From: Utricularia gibba | Taxonomy: Eukaryota > Streptophyta > Magnoliopsida > Lamiales > Lentibulariaceae | NCBI GenBank assembly: GCA_002189035.1 | Contig: NEEC01000004.1 | Span: forward strand, 496,001-560,000 | DNA: 64,000 bases | Direction: 5' to 3' | Shown here: one piece after another, positions 48,485 to 60,645 of the stretch | How positions within the stretch are numbered: position 1 is the stretch's first letter | How the letters are laid out: the number at the start of each line of letters is the position of its first letter | Notes under the pieces: generated by a model | What the model saw: the letters and a program-made list of their open reading frames with translations, nothing else | Database searches by the model: none | Told to the model about the DNA's origin: nothing | Translations under genes and position numbers: made by a program

Positions 48485-50047
48485 TTCTAGACTTTGGAGC
48501 AGCTGTGCCCCTTTCCAATGACTCATCCGCCCCCTCGGCTGTTGCTGCTGGGAGCTACTCCATTGACTTGTTAGAATCGGTAGATCCAGAATCCCCTTGA
48601 AAGAGGATTTGTGCCATTATAGATAGTTGGGCTCGGAGAATAAGCTTTTGCTCGATTTAGTTCTGATTGCTTCGTTTCCAGTAGGTTTAAGATGATGATG
48701 TAGTCTCCTTTGCAGATCAAAAAAAGATGTAGTCTTGGTTCATAGAGATATGAATGATTTTAGTTGCAGAGTTGCTTCCTTCTTCAACTCAGTGAAGGTG
48801 GAGGAGGACAAGACCAGGCATTCTTGTGTTGTGTAGTTGCTGAAGCCAAGCCTTTTGCCTTAAAGCTACTACTCATTTTTTGCATCAAAATGAACCACAT
48901 AGGAACAGCTGCCATTTACAGGGGATTCAATGTAAGATCGCGACTGCGTGGGGCCCAAATTATGATGACGTGGACGCGGAGCACGACGGGTGTCGACGTA
49001 AATTGTTGACGTTGTCCGAAGTCGTAGGTTGCGGTTGTTATGCCCAAACAGCTTTGCTCTTAAATGCAATTTTTTACCGTACTTATATAACTAATTAACG
49101 TGCTGGTTTTCACTTTTAGCAGTTGGTGTGTCAATAATTATTATGTAATAAAATAATAATAATAATTAATATGTGTTTTTAAAAAAGATATATAATATAT
49201 AATTGTTATTGAGTTACAGAGCCCATCTGGTATAGCTTTTTGGGTTTGGGGGCTCTGCTGGGGTCGTCGTCCTTTGAAACCGATGCTTTTGGTGTTGTGC
49301 ATTTAACCATTTCCATTCCACCCATGTTTTTGTTGGAATAACGATACAGTTGTTGAAATCCGCCGATTGCTTTGCCTCTTTTGGAACATCGTTGGGATTC
49401 CGACGCCGGCGGATCGGATTGGGATAGGTAATACCTCTGTTTGTTTTGTGTCGATTTTTCGTACTCGGGTTCTGGATTCACTTGTGATGTGGATGCAGCT
49501 GGTTTATCAGGGGTTCTCATTTGTGCCCTTCTAAGAAAATTTATTTTTTCGTGACGCTGTGTGAGGAAAGAAGAATCGAATGTTGTTTGTGACGTGGGGT
49601 TCGGGTTACGAATCGGGAGTGAGCCGTGTTCTAGGTGTGGAGGGATTTTTCTCATATGTTGTCTTTTGGGTTCGTTTTGGCACTTTAAGATTTTTACTCT
49701 TTTTGTCCCCATTTTTTCTTGTTATTCCATTTTGTTGGTGTGATCGACGGGATGAGCTGATGTGCTCCAGGGTTATGTAGTTGAATTGTCTGAAACCTTA
49801 CTGTGTAGGTTTAACGTTATCAACAAGTAATTCGTTGCTAGTAACTTAAGCAATAACAGGAACGCTTCCTGATTATCATTCTGCGTATTAGCTGGACTTC
49901 CTTATTTTTTGTGTGAGTCAAACTCATTGCAACAAGGAAATTACAAATGTTTAATGCCATTTGCAAGGGCGTAGTGCATCAGCCCTGGTAATTTGTTCAG
50001 TTTCTGTGTGTTTATATATTGCTGAGTCGTCATGTGTTCACAGAAGA
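48485..50047. other. CNOT10 3' flank and Lunapark leader region
   Basis: 3' sequence of CNOT10 to about 48780, then an AT-rich patch near 49130-49205. The region 49210-50047 probably holds the Lunapark promoter, leader exon and a leader intron, whose boundaries I could not fix. No other gene is recognised. Confidence 0.45.
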
Positions 50048-52009
50048 ATGTCTGTAGAATCCAAGGAGGCCGTGGAGTCAATGAAATCTACAAATGATGA
50101 GCCCAAGAAATCTAAGAAGAAAGGAGTGTTGTCGAGATTGTGGAATGCAATATTTAGATCAAGAGGGGATGATTTTGAAAAGAGGTTGGAGCATATATCA
50201 AAGGAGGAGCGTGCTGCTCTTAAAAGATTGGAAAACCGCAGGCAGCTTTTGCACAAAATGACTAGACATTTCTTCTTTTGTGTTTTGCTCCTTGAGGTCA
50301 ACAAATTTTCTTTTCTTACTCTTGTTCAGATGATTGTACATCAGTGGATTTGCATGCTGTTTCTAAAACCTGTCCAAGTTTGGGTGCTGTTTTTCTATAC
50401 TTATTTTGACACACGTAACTTTTCAATAGAATTTGTCTTGTGTAACATCCTGGCATGCGTTAAGGAATATGAAGATGCATATTGCACATCTTTATGCCTC
50501 GAAAGAATAGATGGGCGTTGGTAATTGTATAAATTGTTCATGAACACTTTAATATTTATCCTGATAAGATTTTTAGTTTGACGATGAAGTACTGTTGTTT
50601 TCTTTCCAGATAATTGCAGTCTCTTATGCCATCGTGACCACAAGATCAGAAGCTTTAAACTGGAAGACTAGAGCATCATGTGTCCTACCTATGTTTCTCC
50701 TGCCGCCAGGATCTTTTATGGTGTATTCCTTCATCAAATGGGTTTTTAGGATACGTAAGTATTTTCTGATTATAAGTGTGTTTATTTGCACCATCCTGCC
50801 CATCACCTTACTTTATTATTGATAATTATCATGGAACTCCTCAGCATTGGGGACTGCCGATGGTTCCATGGAAGTGAATGGGATGCAGATTACCTATGTC
50901 GTCTGTTTTCTTAGTCTTAGGAGCACTAAGGTCTCGTATATGATTTTTCTGGTCCTTTCTAGCATGTGTTCTTGAGCTTTGATGCATTTGAAAACATATC
51001 ATCATTCAGTGTCAACAAAAGGACAAAAATCGATGGGATTTTATTTTGATATGCAGTAGATCAGAAGGACCAAAAGACCGTAGAAAGACTACGTGCAGAG
51101 AGGAGAGCGAAAATCGATGAACTTAAGGAAAAAACAAATTACTATTCAACTCAACAACTGATACAGGTGTTGATTACTTCCTTGTATGTTCTTCGTTTAG
51201 TTGATGCAAATCTTATTAGATATTCATATTGAACCCTTATCACAGAGGTACGACCCTGATCCAGCAGCCAAGGCAGCAGCTGCAACTGTGCTAGCATCCA
51301 AACTTGGTGTCGAATCTGGTTTGAAAGTGCAGTTGACAGAAAATGTGGATCCAAATCCCGCTTCTGGAAAGAGCAATGATGTGGAAGTTTCCAGGACTGG
51401 TGGTCTAAGGCACAGAAAGCAGCCCCTCTCGAGAAGTGCTAGTTTGGACAGTGGATCTGCGGTTGTCGAGGCAAACCTTGGTGGAAATGGATTTAACGGT
51501 GCAGAAGGTTCTCAACAAAATCCATTGGTTGTTGAGCACCATCCTCAAACTAGTTCTACCTCAAATAATGGTGGTTGGCTTGCTCAACTTGCTGCATTGC
51601 TTGTTGGAGAGGATCCCACCCAGTCCTATGCACTCATTTGTGGGAACTGTCGTATGCACAATGGTTAGTGTCTTGCGATCGAGAGCTCTAGTTAGGCCAT
51701 AATGGTGATCACGCAGGATTTAACTTACCTTGCATCTCATTTTCAGGTTTAGCAAGGAAAGAAGATTTCCCATACATCACCTACTACTGCCCGCATTGCC
51801 GAGCCCTGAACAGACCAAACGATGCAGATGAAACCCAAATCCCAGCATCAGCCTCTTCTCCCTTGTCAGCCTCTTTACCAGGAGTGGAGGTTGTTGGAGA
51901 AACAGAAGAAACAGTATCATCGACAGATAAACACTCAGGACCTCCTGATCCTGCTCCAGCTCCTGCAACTGCGCCTGCTCCTCCTAACCTTGTCTTGGGC
52001 AGTTCATGA
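50048..52009 (+). CDS. LNP: Lunapark homologue, ER three-way-junction protein
   Basis: Five exons (50048-50296, 50610-50754, 51057-51166, 51246-51663, 51747-52009) sum to 1185 bases: 394 residues, in frame. Lunapark proteins sit at ER three-way junctions and act with the RHD3/atlastin GTPase; in Arabidopsis LNP1/LNP2 help shape the network. Visible: a basic N-terminus, RLWNAIFRSRGDDFEKRLEH coiled-coil start, two hydrophobic hairpin segments (HFFFCVLLLEIIAVSYAIV and CVLPMFLLPPGSFMVYSFI), the coiled coil KDQKTVERLRAERRAKIDEL, TNYYSTQQLIQRYDPDPAAK, and the C-terminal zinc ribbon ALICGNCRMHNGLARKEDFP..YYCPHCRALN with two CxxC pairs. The tail is Pro/Ala-rich. LNP1 and LNP2 cannot be distinguished. 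Confidence 0.9.
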
Positions 52010-53192
52010 AGCTCAGGTACGCACACATGCGAATCAACCGATGAAATGATCTTTCGTCTGGTAGTCTGAGAGACTGGTTGCCGCCTCTCTTTTATGATCC
52101 CATGCAACTGAATTGAAGAGGATGAATGGTTTTGAAGGATGTTATAACAAAAAAAGAAGAGTTCATAGGATTGTTCTTGTGCCATGTACAATTCTCATGT
52201 TTCAAAACCAGTATGAGCTTGATAACTTTATGTTGCACCATTCGATAAATATACAATCTTCACCTCTGATTCAACTCGTAGGTGCACAGCAGAAGTCTGG
52301 TATGACAAAGCCACAGTATTTGTAATCACCCGGTGTATATGAACAATGGGCAGCAGTTGAACCATATTTCTTTACCGTGCAGGACAGATTTCCACGCACA
52401 GCCATGCATACAAATGAATCAGACAACTGAAAAAAACACAAACTTGTGGTAAAGAATAAAAATCGTATCTTGATTTCCAGTTTCTGTGTCACTCTGTGTG
52501 CCAAAAGTCGCTCCGGCCACATGTTTTTTATTTGTTCGATGACAAAGTAACTCGGCGTGACTCCTGCTGCCCAATAAACCATCTACTTAGACAGTTAGAT
52601 TGGTTTGAATCTGGTTCACACATTCTGAGACTGAGACTTAGCATGGAACCCCCTGTTCACAAACCGTGTCTTGGACTTAAACACAGAGGCTAACAGGGAA
52701 TAGCTACATCTTCCATGACTAACAAATTCGTGAATATGAATACAAAAAAAAAAAAAAACATCTGAGTAGGTAACATCTACATCTAGTAGTCACGGGGGGT
52801 AAGATTCTCTTGCAAAAGATGACAACACTGTCTGTTTTACACTGTGTGTCATACAAATACTTGTATTTCAATCCTCACCCTCATCGGAAAAGAAGAGGGT
52901 TAAGCGTTCATACTCAAGTATAGTCATTAGATTAATATTTCGTTACTCAAGACTGGTGTGCTCCTTGCATTGTTTTATGGTGGATGTGTATGCATGGACA
53001 GTTAGTTCTGGAACTCTGATACAGAACAGCACTGGTTATGTAGGTTTGAAGCTCGAACCAATGAAAAACGCACAAGTGCAGGAAGATCAACTGAGAAGAG
53101 GGACAACAATTAGAGAGAGGGAATTAGATAAAGCAACAAGAAAATGTCATGAGCATCCCATCCTTCTTGTATCTGAGACAAATACACGAGGA
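52010..53192. other. Convergent 3' flanks of Lunapark and the hybrid PRP
   Basis: Nothing coding recognised. It contains a short poly-A run (52743-52758) and 3'-UTR-like sequence from both sides. Confidence 0.5.
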
Positions 53193-53914
53193 TTAGAGAG
53201 TGCAGGTGAAGCCCGGAGGTGGGGTCTTCCCGCAAGTGAGGAGAAGCTCGAGAGCGATGGGGAGATAGATGGTGAGATTGAGAGCCTTGATCTTTAAACT
53301 TGTGCAAAGGCACACGGCGGCTTCGATCTCCAGCAGCCCCGAAATCACCGGACAGCAGGTGTTCACAGCGGGGTCTCCGATCCCGATGTGCACCAAACCT
53401 CCCAGAAGGTCCACGCACGCCCCTAGCTTCAGGGTGTCGATGGGGCAGCTGGCCGGCTTCTCTGGTGGCGGCGGGCATGGCACCTCCGGAGTTGGGACGA
53501 CCGGCGGGAGAACCGGCACTTTCGGTACCGGAGGAACGGGAACTTTGGGCACGGTCACTGGAGGAGGAACGGGCACCTTGGGTACGGTCACTGGAGGAGG
53601 AACGGGGACTTTGGGCTCGGTCACCGGGGAGGAACGGGCACCTTGGGTACGGTCACGGGAGGATGAACGGGGACTTTAGGCTCAGTCACCGGAGGATGAA
53701 CAGGGACTTTAGGCTCAGTCACGGGAGGATGAACGGGGACTTTGGGGACGGGTTTAGGGTGTTTGGGATGCGGCTTGGGATGCGGCTTTGGATAAGGAAT
53801 GACTTTAGGGGGAGGAGCGCAGTCGAGCTTGACGTCTGCAGCGGAAGACAAGGTGGCGGAGAGGAGAAATGCAAGTAAAAGGGAGGCAACGTAGAAGGGA
53901 GACGCCATTCCCAT
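53193..53914 (-). CDS. Hybrid proline-rich protein with eight-cysteine (8CM) domain (one apparent frameshift)
   Basis: A secreted cell-wall protein. A signal peptide (SPFYVASLLLAFLLSATLSSAA) is followed by a Pro-rich repeat region with KPHPKPHPKHPKP and several copies of the 11-residue unit VPVHPPVTEPK or VPVPPPVTVPK. A C-terminal LTP-like domain carries the pattern C..C..CC..CxC..C..C: ASCPIDTLKLGACVDLL, NTCCPVISGLLE, AVCLCTSLKIK, LLTCGKTPPPGFTC. Such proteins link membrane and wall and often respond to cold, drought or development. The frame breaks inside the repeats at 53626-53629, where GGGG should be GGGGG by comparison with neighbouring repeat units. A TATA box (TATATAA, minus strand 53975-53981) lies 61 bases above the ATG, so the leader is short. 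The start could be the Met at 53914 or the next Met, two codons on. Confidence 0.85.
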
Positions 53915-55520
53915 TTCTCCCAGCCGGAGAACACCTTCACTCAGGAATGCATTGAGAACGAGAGACGCATCAAGTTATATAGAGGCGCAGTGCTTCTCCC
54001 CCATCCCATTTCTCTACAAAAACTATGTACTCCTAATCCACAGACTCTTCCTCAAACCCCAAAATCAAAACAAAATCAAATACAAAAAGAAACGCATCAA
54101 TAATTGACGATTTTTTTTTCAAATTTTGATAATGATCTCTGAAGAACCAAAGCTGCACGTGAACGCTGGGATGGCCTGCCAATTTTTGGTTAGTTGTCAC
54201 GTACCGCCATGCAATTTTCATCCCCTTTTTTTTCCATTTACTTTTTACTGTTTAGATCTGAAAAGAAAATGAAAAAAGAAAGAAAAATAGAGGACCACGA
54301 CTCACGAGAAGTAACAAAAATAAAATAGCAGAAATTTTTGTGGCTGAGAGGCGCTGGTTGAATCTCACTCATGGGAAATTTGTCCTAACGTTTCATGGCC
54401 GGTATCAGATCATTTGTCATGCTCAAGAACTCCTAACAGTGGTTTCGTTTGTTAATTTGTAGTTACTTTTTTTCCCTCCTAATCTAAAGTCTTGCGTTCC
54501 CCGTTGGTTTTATAAGGGAATGCGCAGTGGTGTAGCAAGCAGTTCTGAAGACGAAGGGAAGCTTTTAAAGGGTGTCTTAGAATGGAAAGATGGTGGTGGA
54601 GGACAGGGGAATGTGGGGGTGTTGGATCTTCTTTTGTTATGTTGTGCAGTCCGTGAGTGTTCCTTCACCAGCATGGCCATGGGGTCATCCTCATCTGCCC
54701 AACTGTTCACACATCTCAATGGTCTTATTATTTTGCGAAAAAAAAAAAAAACTGTCTTGGATCTACTGGTGCTCCTTCGAGGAGAAACAACTGACTAGTT
54801 TCTATTCATGGAATCAATGTCATGCATTCTTCAGGTTCCATACCACAGTAATTAATATATGGTGTTGCAATCACCTAACTCTTCAAGGATTTGGCAAAAC
54901 ATGATTCAGATGCAGCATCTCTGTATTCATGCCTTCCATGGTTGGCTAAATGAGCCCGGGATGCTGAACTGGGGGTAGAGAACGGATTTCATCATCTGTG
55001 GATGCTGTGGGTAAACGCAGGCATGTTGTTGTTTAGAGATGGCAGTATTACAATCAAAGGTTTCAAGGCAACCTATAGAGTGAACATGATGAGATTTTCA
55101 GACATTGGAGAAGGCAAGCGTCATTCCCATATAGAAAAACACACGAACTAACACAAATGAGTGCATAATTCAAAAGTCTATGCAGATTTGCTTTCATGCA
55201 TGCAGTATACCAAAATATACAGCCGAATTGATGAGCAGTAAAAAGCATAAGCTATTTTGGATGACCTATGAATCATATTCATCCTGCGCTCAATGCACTT
55301 GATCACTGGCAATATTCTACTCTCTAGCGAGTCCTTGTGTATCAGACACGGCCCAATTATGAGTCCTTGGCAGTCGTCTAGCTAGTGGATGTATGCAGTA
55401 AGAAACATCAGCTCTAGATCTTGTAGCAGACAGGGTAGCCATTACAGCTGAAAGTTGGGAAGGAGTCAGTGAAATATCCGTGAAAAAAGTGTACATTTTC
55501 CCACATGCTAATCAATTTTG
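53915..55520. other. HyPRP upstream region and unassigned DNA
   Basis: The TATA box of the hybrid PRP is at 53975-53981 (minus). Beyond about 54200 I see no gene. Short frames around 54510-54790 have no recognisable similarity. Confidence 0.45.
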
Positions 55521-55529
55521 ATGTACCTA

Positions 55530-55598
55530 CTTCTAATGCCTCTCTTTTGCTGATCTTTCTTCATGATTCGTAGCCTTGACAATGGCAATGTCCGACTC
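55530..55598 (-). pseudogene. Orphan ANTH-domain exon (clathrin assembly protein AP180/CALM type)
   Basis: On the minus strand an acceptor (TTGCAG at 55599-55604) is followed by codons for ESDIAIVKATNHEERSAKERH, then in-frame TAG. This matches the second exon of plant ANTH/AP180 genes, where DIAIVKATNH.E...KERH is the inositol-lipid-binding motif. The rest of the domain (FAATS..RPRADVAYCIHALARRL) is absent downstream, and no first exon is visible upstream. It is therefore a relic of a gene fragment or captured exon, about 63 coding bases long. The motif is distinctive but short. Confidence 0.5.
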
Positions 55599-55604
55599 CT
55601 GCAA

Positions 55605-57985
55605 GCGCAATGGTCAATAATATCCACATGTACTTCAAAAGATGATTATCCAGGTGACCATCCCTCTTCAGGCCATACATCTATAGGCTCAATGTGGATT
55701 ATCTTGCTATTTTTCCATTAAGGTGCACATGCAAATGGTGAATATCCAACTCATTGGTTTCATATGGAGGAACATATATGCATATGCTGATAACGAGAAT
55801 ACAAGAATGTACAAAAAAAAAAAAAAATCAATGCAACCTTGTAATCACTGTTTATTTTTGCTGGATTTAACAGTGGTGCTGTCCTTCAGAGGTCCAAGAG
55901 TTTTGCGCAAACCGTTCTGTGCCCCTCCACCCAACATTGTATTCAAGACCTACGGTATCGGAACCAGTAAATTTCCCAGTTTGCATCCTACATTATTGTT
56001 TCTTGATGTATCATAAAAAAGGCTATAAAAGAGCGATGGTTACAAGATCTAGGACTGCTGATCTATGCAGAATGAAAACCATCAAAGAACATTAAGATTC
56101 AGTCTCAAAAAACCATCCAGATCTCCATACAACACGCAATCAAACATAACATTCCTCCTCCAACCATTAAGAATCAGAAGCATGAAGAAAGTTTAAGCAA
56201 CTTGCAGAAATTCAATTAAAACGTACAAAAACCTACAAACCAATGCCAAATTAGATAACAATGAAAAGCATACTCCCATGAAAACAAAGCCCATGAGATT
56301 CCGACGAAAACGAAGGAAAGATCTATAACACTTACCCACGAAGAGCTTGAGCTCAGAAACCACATAGAAAGGTTATCCTTGCCAGAATACACAGGGCAAT
56401 AGTAGCATTCCAGATGCAAGTACCCAAAAAAGTCGGATCTTCAGCAACCAAATGAGGTGGCCGAAAAGAGGGTTATGTGGAAAGCCCTTTTCTTGGTGGA
56501 TTCTTCGTAGAAATGAAAGAATCGCTCTCTACTACAACTAGAGTTGTGTAAAGGTAGATCATTTTGTCCCGTCGGCCGATTCATTTTACTTGCAAAAATA
56601 TAAATGTTAGCCGGTGAAAGACAACGGTAAAGTACAGCTTCAGCTACCATTCGAGGTCAATATCGCTCTTAACGAATTGATTTCTAATAGTCGATCTACC
56701 TGATTTAACTTCAGCTCACACTCATCTTCTCATGAAGCCAGCTCCGTGGGTAACAAACAAAGACAGAACCTTGACAACTTGGTCGTCCAAAATTCAATCT
56801 GTCTCCCAATCAACATGGATTTAGTACGAAGTTCGGGGATTTTTCTTCAAAAAAAAAAAAATCAAGCTATTGATATCAGCAGTTAGAACAGAACAAATTT
56901 CTATCATAATTGGACTCGACTTTTCTACGCTGACCAGAATCGCTCGACCTTTGAATCTATTCCAGAAAATCCAAGGCTGAGTTGATTGTCGAAAAAGACT
57001 GTCAAAGGCGTAACCTTTTTCTCCATTCGTCCAATAAAGTCTCGAAAAATGCGAACCCCTTGTTCCGAATCGTTGCTATTATAGGGCAATATAATATGGC
57101 GAAGGGAGCCCATTGCCTGCTGTTCTGATGTAATGAATCTTCTTCGTTGCTTTTATATGTTTCTACGACTGCAGCTTACCGTTGGTTATCTATCTCTATT
57201 TTAGCTCTGGGGCTTCCAGTAACATTGAATTAGATCTGAGTTGGTCTTCAAGTTGTCCTCTTATGAAGTTCTAGTGGATTTTCTCTGTCGCGGATTTTTT
57301 GCTCAAGTTGCTGGAACTCTTGTTTTTCCTTGTCTGCTGCGGAAGGTACGAATGAAGAGCGTGCCCATTAATTGGCCCGTTTCTGAAGTGTTTCAAGGTC
57401 TTTTTTAGATAGGTTTGGCATTCTTTTGATTTTGATTAATCCTTTTGGGATCTGCAAAGCTTCCATTTTGACCTAAAAAGATGTCAATTAAAATCTACTA
57501 TTCTTTTCGCTGGTTCAGTAGTATCTTGTGAATTTAATTGAATTCCGAGGTTTCTCAAGATTCGTAGAATGTTGCGTCTATGTTCAGACGAATTCCAAGA
57601 CGGCAGAAAGTTGTTGTTTTCAACGGCAAGGCTTGAAGCTTTATCTGCGTTCCTCTGAAAAACTCGGTTTATTCTTGGACAGACTGCTGGCACAAAGTTG
57701 TAAGATTTTCAACTGCAAAACTCGACACTTCATTCACATTCTAGAGTATGTGTAGGGTTCAGGGACAGCATATCTTTATTTATGTTGTTATCTTTCTTCA
57801 TGAATTCCGACTGTTCGGCCTATTCTACAGGTAGTTCATGAACTTGCCGATCTTGAATGATGGCGAGCTTTGAAGTGTGCAAGCGACTTCGAATCAAACT
57901 TTCTTGGCTTGCCATGGCAGGCCATGTCTAAGGGTGTCCATCCCTGCGGAGCTTCATTGTATATGGGATTTTTTTTATATAGAAA
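55605..57985. other. Upstream region of the CRCK-like kinase
   Basis: No gene recognised between the ANTH relic and the kinase. Poly-A runs occur at about 55813-55828 and 56850-56863. The CRCK leader probably starts after 57130; it would include a 23-codon upstream frame (57859-57930). Confidence 0.4.
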
Positions 57986-60645
57986 ATGCTGCTTCTTTTG
58001 CTGATCATATATGTCCTCGCGCAATCATCAACTGTTTCGGCTGGTAGACCTGTGAAGAATTTTACAAATTGCAGAACATACTCTGTTGGCCACAGTGATG
58101 GTCCTGTTCGTGAATTATTTTATATAGATGGGAAATTGGTGGGAAAAAAAGATTTCTGTGAAGCTTTGCGTGACTACAAAGAGCGTGATTGCTTCCATGC
58201 AGTGCAAACCAGAAATCAATACTGTCATGAATTCGGTATCTATTTTAGCACTTAGCATTTCCCAAGTCAAGATTGTACCATAGTGCATTGTTCTCTAAGC
58301 ATATTTTGTATTTTTAAAACTTGCAGACAGGTTGCTCCTGTTGGAAGGAGCACAGACTCTAAAACCTGCAGTTGAAGAGGGATATCATGGGGTCGACACT
58401 GACAAAGGATCAATCAATCAGAGTGCTAAATATTCTGGCTCTTTATTTAAACCGAAAATGCTGGCCATGGCTGTACCAGCAATCTTTCTATTAGGTTGTG
58501 GTTTATTATGCCCATGTTTCCAAGCAAAGAAAAGGGATGGTGACTGTACTGCTATTTCTAAGGAGCCAAATTCAAGTGAGGACATTAACATCAGCTTTTA
58601 TTTCAATCGTATCATTATCTGTTGAAGAGGAAGAATAATATGAAAGTCCAACTTGTTTACTATTTTGTGCATAACTTGCGCAGCCAAGTTCTCTTTGAAT
58701 GGTTTATTGTATTTTTTTTCCCTCTGTTCTCAAAGCCTCGTCAGTTGATTGATTGTAATGCTTCTTCCTGCCCTTATCATTTTTCAAAAATGTAAACACA
58801 TATTGTGTGGTTTGTTTGGAAAAGTTTTAGAGGCCTACTTAGTCCTCATCTAATAGTACCTTCACTTTTCTTGTCCAAGTTTTCCTTGTAATCTCAAAAT
58901 TTTTGAGTTAAAAAGATTTTATACTTCACGTGTTGCTCCCTATTTAAAATGCTTTTTCATTGTTTCTGCAGTGGACATATTGCCACCGATGGATATTAAT
59001 AATGTTTTTGAAAGGTTTCCCGGAAGTGCATTGGGAGTGCCACCGAGTCCATCAAGGGTGCCACCTAGTCCATCAAGAGTACCACCTAGTCCATCAAGAG
59101 TACCACCTAGTCCGTCAAGATTTTCAATGTCTCCGAAACTCAATAGAATTGGATCTCTTCATTTTAATGTCAAACAAATTTCAAGGGCTACGCAGAACTT
59201 CTCTCCATCAATGCTGATAGGTAGTGGAGGCTTTGGGGATGTATATAAGGCTGAGCTACCAGATGGAAGAGTTGTTGCTGTCAAGCGAGCAAGAAAGGTA
59301 TGTTTTTTATATGTTGTGTGCTACCAAAACTGCAACCCTCTTTGCAGTCAAGAGGAACCCTCAACACATGTACCACTAGGTGATCTATGGCCTGGGTTCA
59401 GACATGGTTTACGTATCCTATCCACTTGTATTCTCATGGATGCTGATAAAGCATACATTTTCAAAGTTAAATGTTGTTTGCATATTCTTGCTTTGAAACT
59501 AAAAAAAACTTTTCAGTAGCTTGTTTTAAGATGGATTTTTGTTCTTGATTGTTGAGCAGGAAAACATTGAAGCCCTGCATATTCAATTCAGAACTGAGGT
59601 TGATCTTCTAGCTAAAACAGATCATCGGAACCTGGTGAAGCTTCTTGATTACATCGAAAAAGGGGATGAACGCTTGATTATCACAGAGTATGTACCCAAT
59701 GGTAACCTTAGAGAGCACCTGGATGGTATGCATTTTAAACCTGGAAATCATGTTCTGGCTCACATGTAGAAAATTTTCACCAACCATTTTATGAGTTCTC
59801 TTGATAGGTCTTAAGAAAAAGATACTCAGTTTCTGTCAACGACTTGAGATTGCTATCGACGTTGCTCATGGTCTCACGTACCTCCATTTGTATGCTGGTA
59901 ACCTGGTTCACCCAATTGACTTGCCAAGTTATCTTCATTCTTGGCCAACTTTGTTTCCTCCTTCCTCTGACCTGTTATTGCTGTGTTGAATATACTATTG
60001 CAGAGAAGCAAATCATCCACCGAGATGTGAAGTCTTCTAATGTACTCTTGACTGATGGCCTGAGAGCTAAAGTTGCGGATTTCGGTTTTGCTAGACTTGA
60101 TGACGACTCCCACATACACACCAAAGTAAGAGGCACCATGGGCTACCTTGATCCTGAGTACATGCGGTCTAACCTTCTCACAAGCAAAAGTGATGTCTAC
60201 TCCTTTGGGATATTACTGCTTGAGATTCTCACTGGTCGTCGCCCTGTTGACATGGATCGACCACTAGAGGAGAGAGTGACTATAAAATGGGTAGGTTCTA
60301 CGAGACTGGTCACACTGAACAAATGACACAAGACATGAACTTTTGCATGCATGGTCCATTCTTGGTGCTTCTTTATTCTGTTTTGAAACGAATTCGTTGC
60401 GCATCCAGGCTTTCAGGAAGTACAGGAAAGGAAGGGTAGCAGAAATGCTGGATCCTCGGATGAGAGAACGCGTGGATGAGGAAATCTTGATGAACATATT
60501 TAACGTGGTCATCTGTTGCGCTGCCCCTAAGCAGACCGATCGGCCAGACATGAAAACTGTTGGAGAGCTGCTATGGGGAATCAGAATGGATTACTTGAAA
60601 AGAAAGGGAAGACTTGAAACAGGGGCTGAAACTGTTAGCTCCTAG
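57986..60645 (+). CDS. Calmodulin-binding receptor-like kinase, CRCK3-like
   Basis: Seven exons (57986-58235, 58327-58575, 58972-59297, 59560-59725, 59808-59897, 60004-60290, 60409-60645) sum to 1605 bases: 534 residues, in frame. There is a signal peptide ([19 protein letters not shown]), a short cysteine-bearing ectodomain, one transmembrane helix ([21 protein letters not shown]), a linker with four VPPSPSR repeats, [19 protein letters not shown], and the kinase: [24 protein letters not shown] (P-loop and Lys), [48 protein letters not shown] (catalytic HRD), [10 protein letters not shown] (DFG), [11 protein letters not shown] and [20 protein letters not shown]. The closest group is Arabidopsis CRCK3 and its membrane-anchored relatives, Ca2+/calmodulin-regulated kinases involved in stress signalling. 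All catalytic residues are present, so the kinase should be active. Confidence 0.85.
59037..59120 (+). repeat. Four tandem 21-bp repeats encoding VPPSPSR
   Basis: Units at 59037, 59058, 59079 and 59100 differ by only a few bases. They encode four consecutive VPPSPSR heptads in the juxtamembrane linker of the CRCK-like kinase. Relatives usually have one or two, so the array has probably expanded here. Confidence 0.9.

Noticed and set aside
53269-53878. Long plus-strand reading frames rich in Gly/Arg over the hybrid PRP
   Set aside because: They are antisense to the Pro-rich repeats; the GGAACGGGNAC-type repeats keep several frames open. The minus-strand product has a signal peptide and an 8CM domain.
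57836-58024. Minus-strand frame with GWTPLDMA resembling an ankyrin repeat
   Set aside because: Only eight residues fit, there is no repeat context, and it overlaps the leader and signal peptide of the CRCK gene on the other strand.
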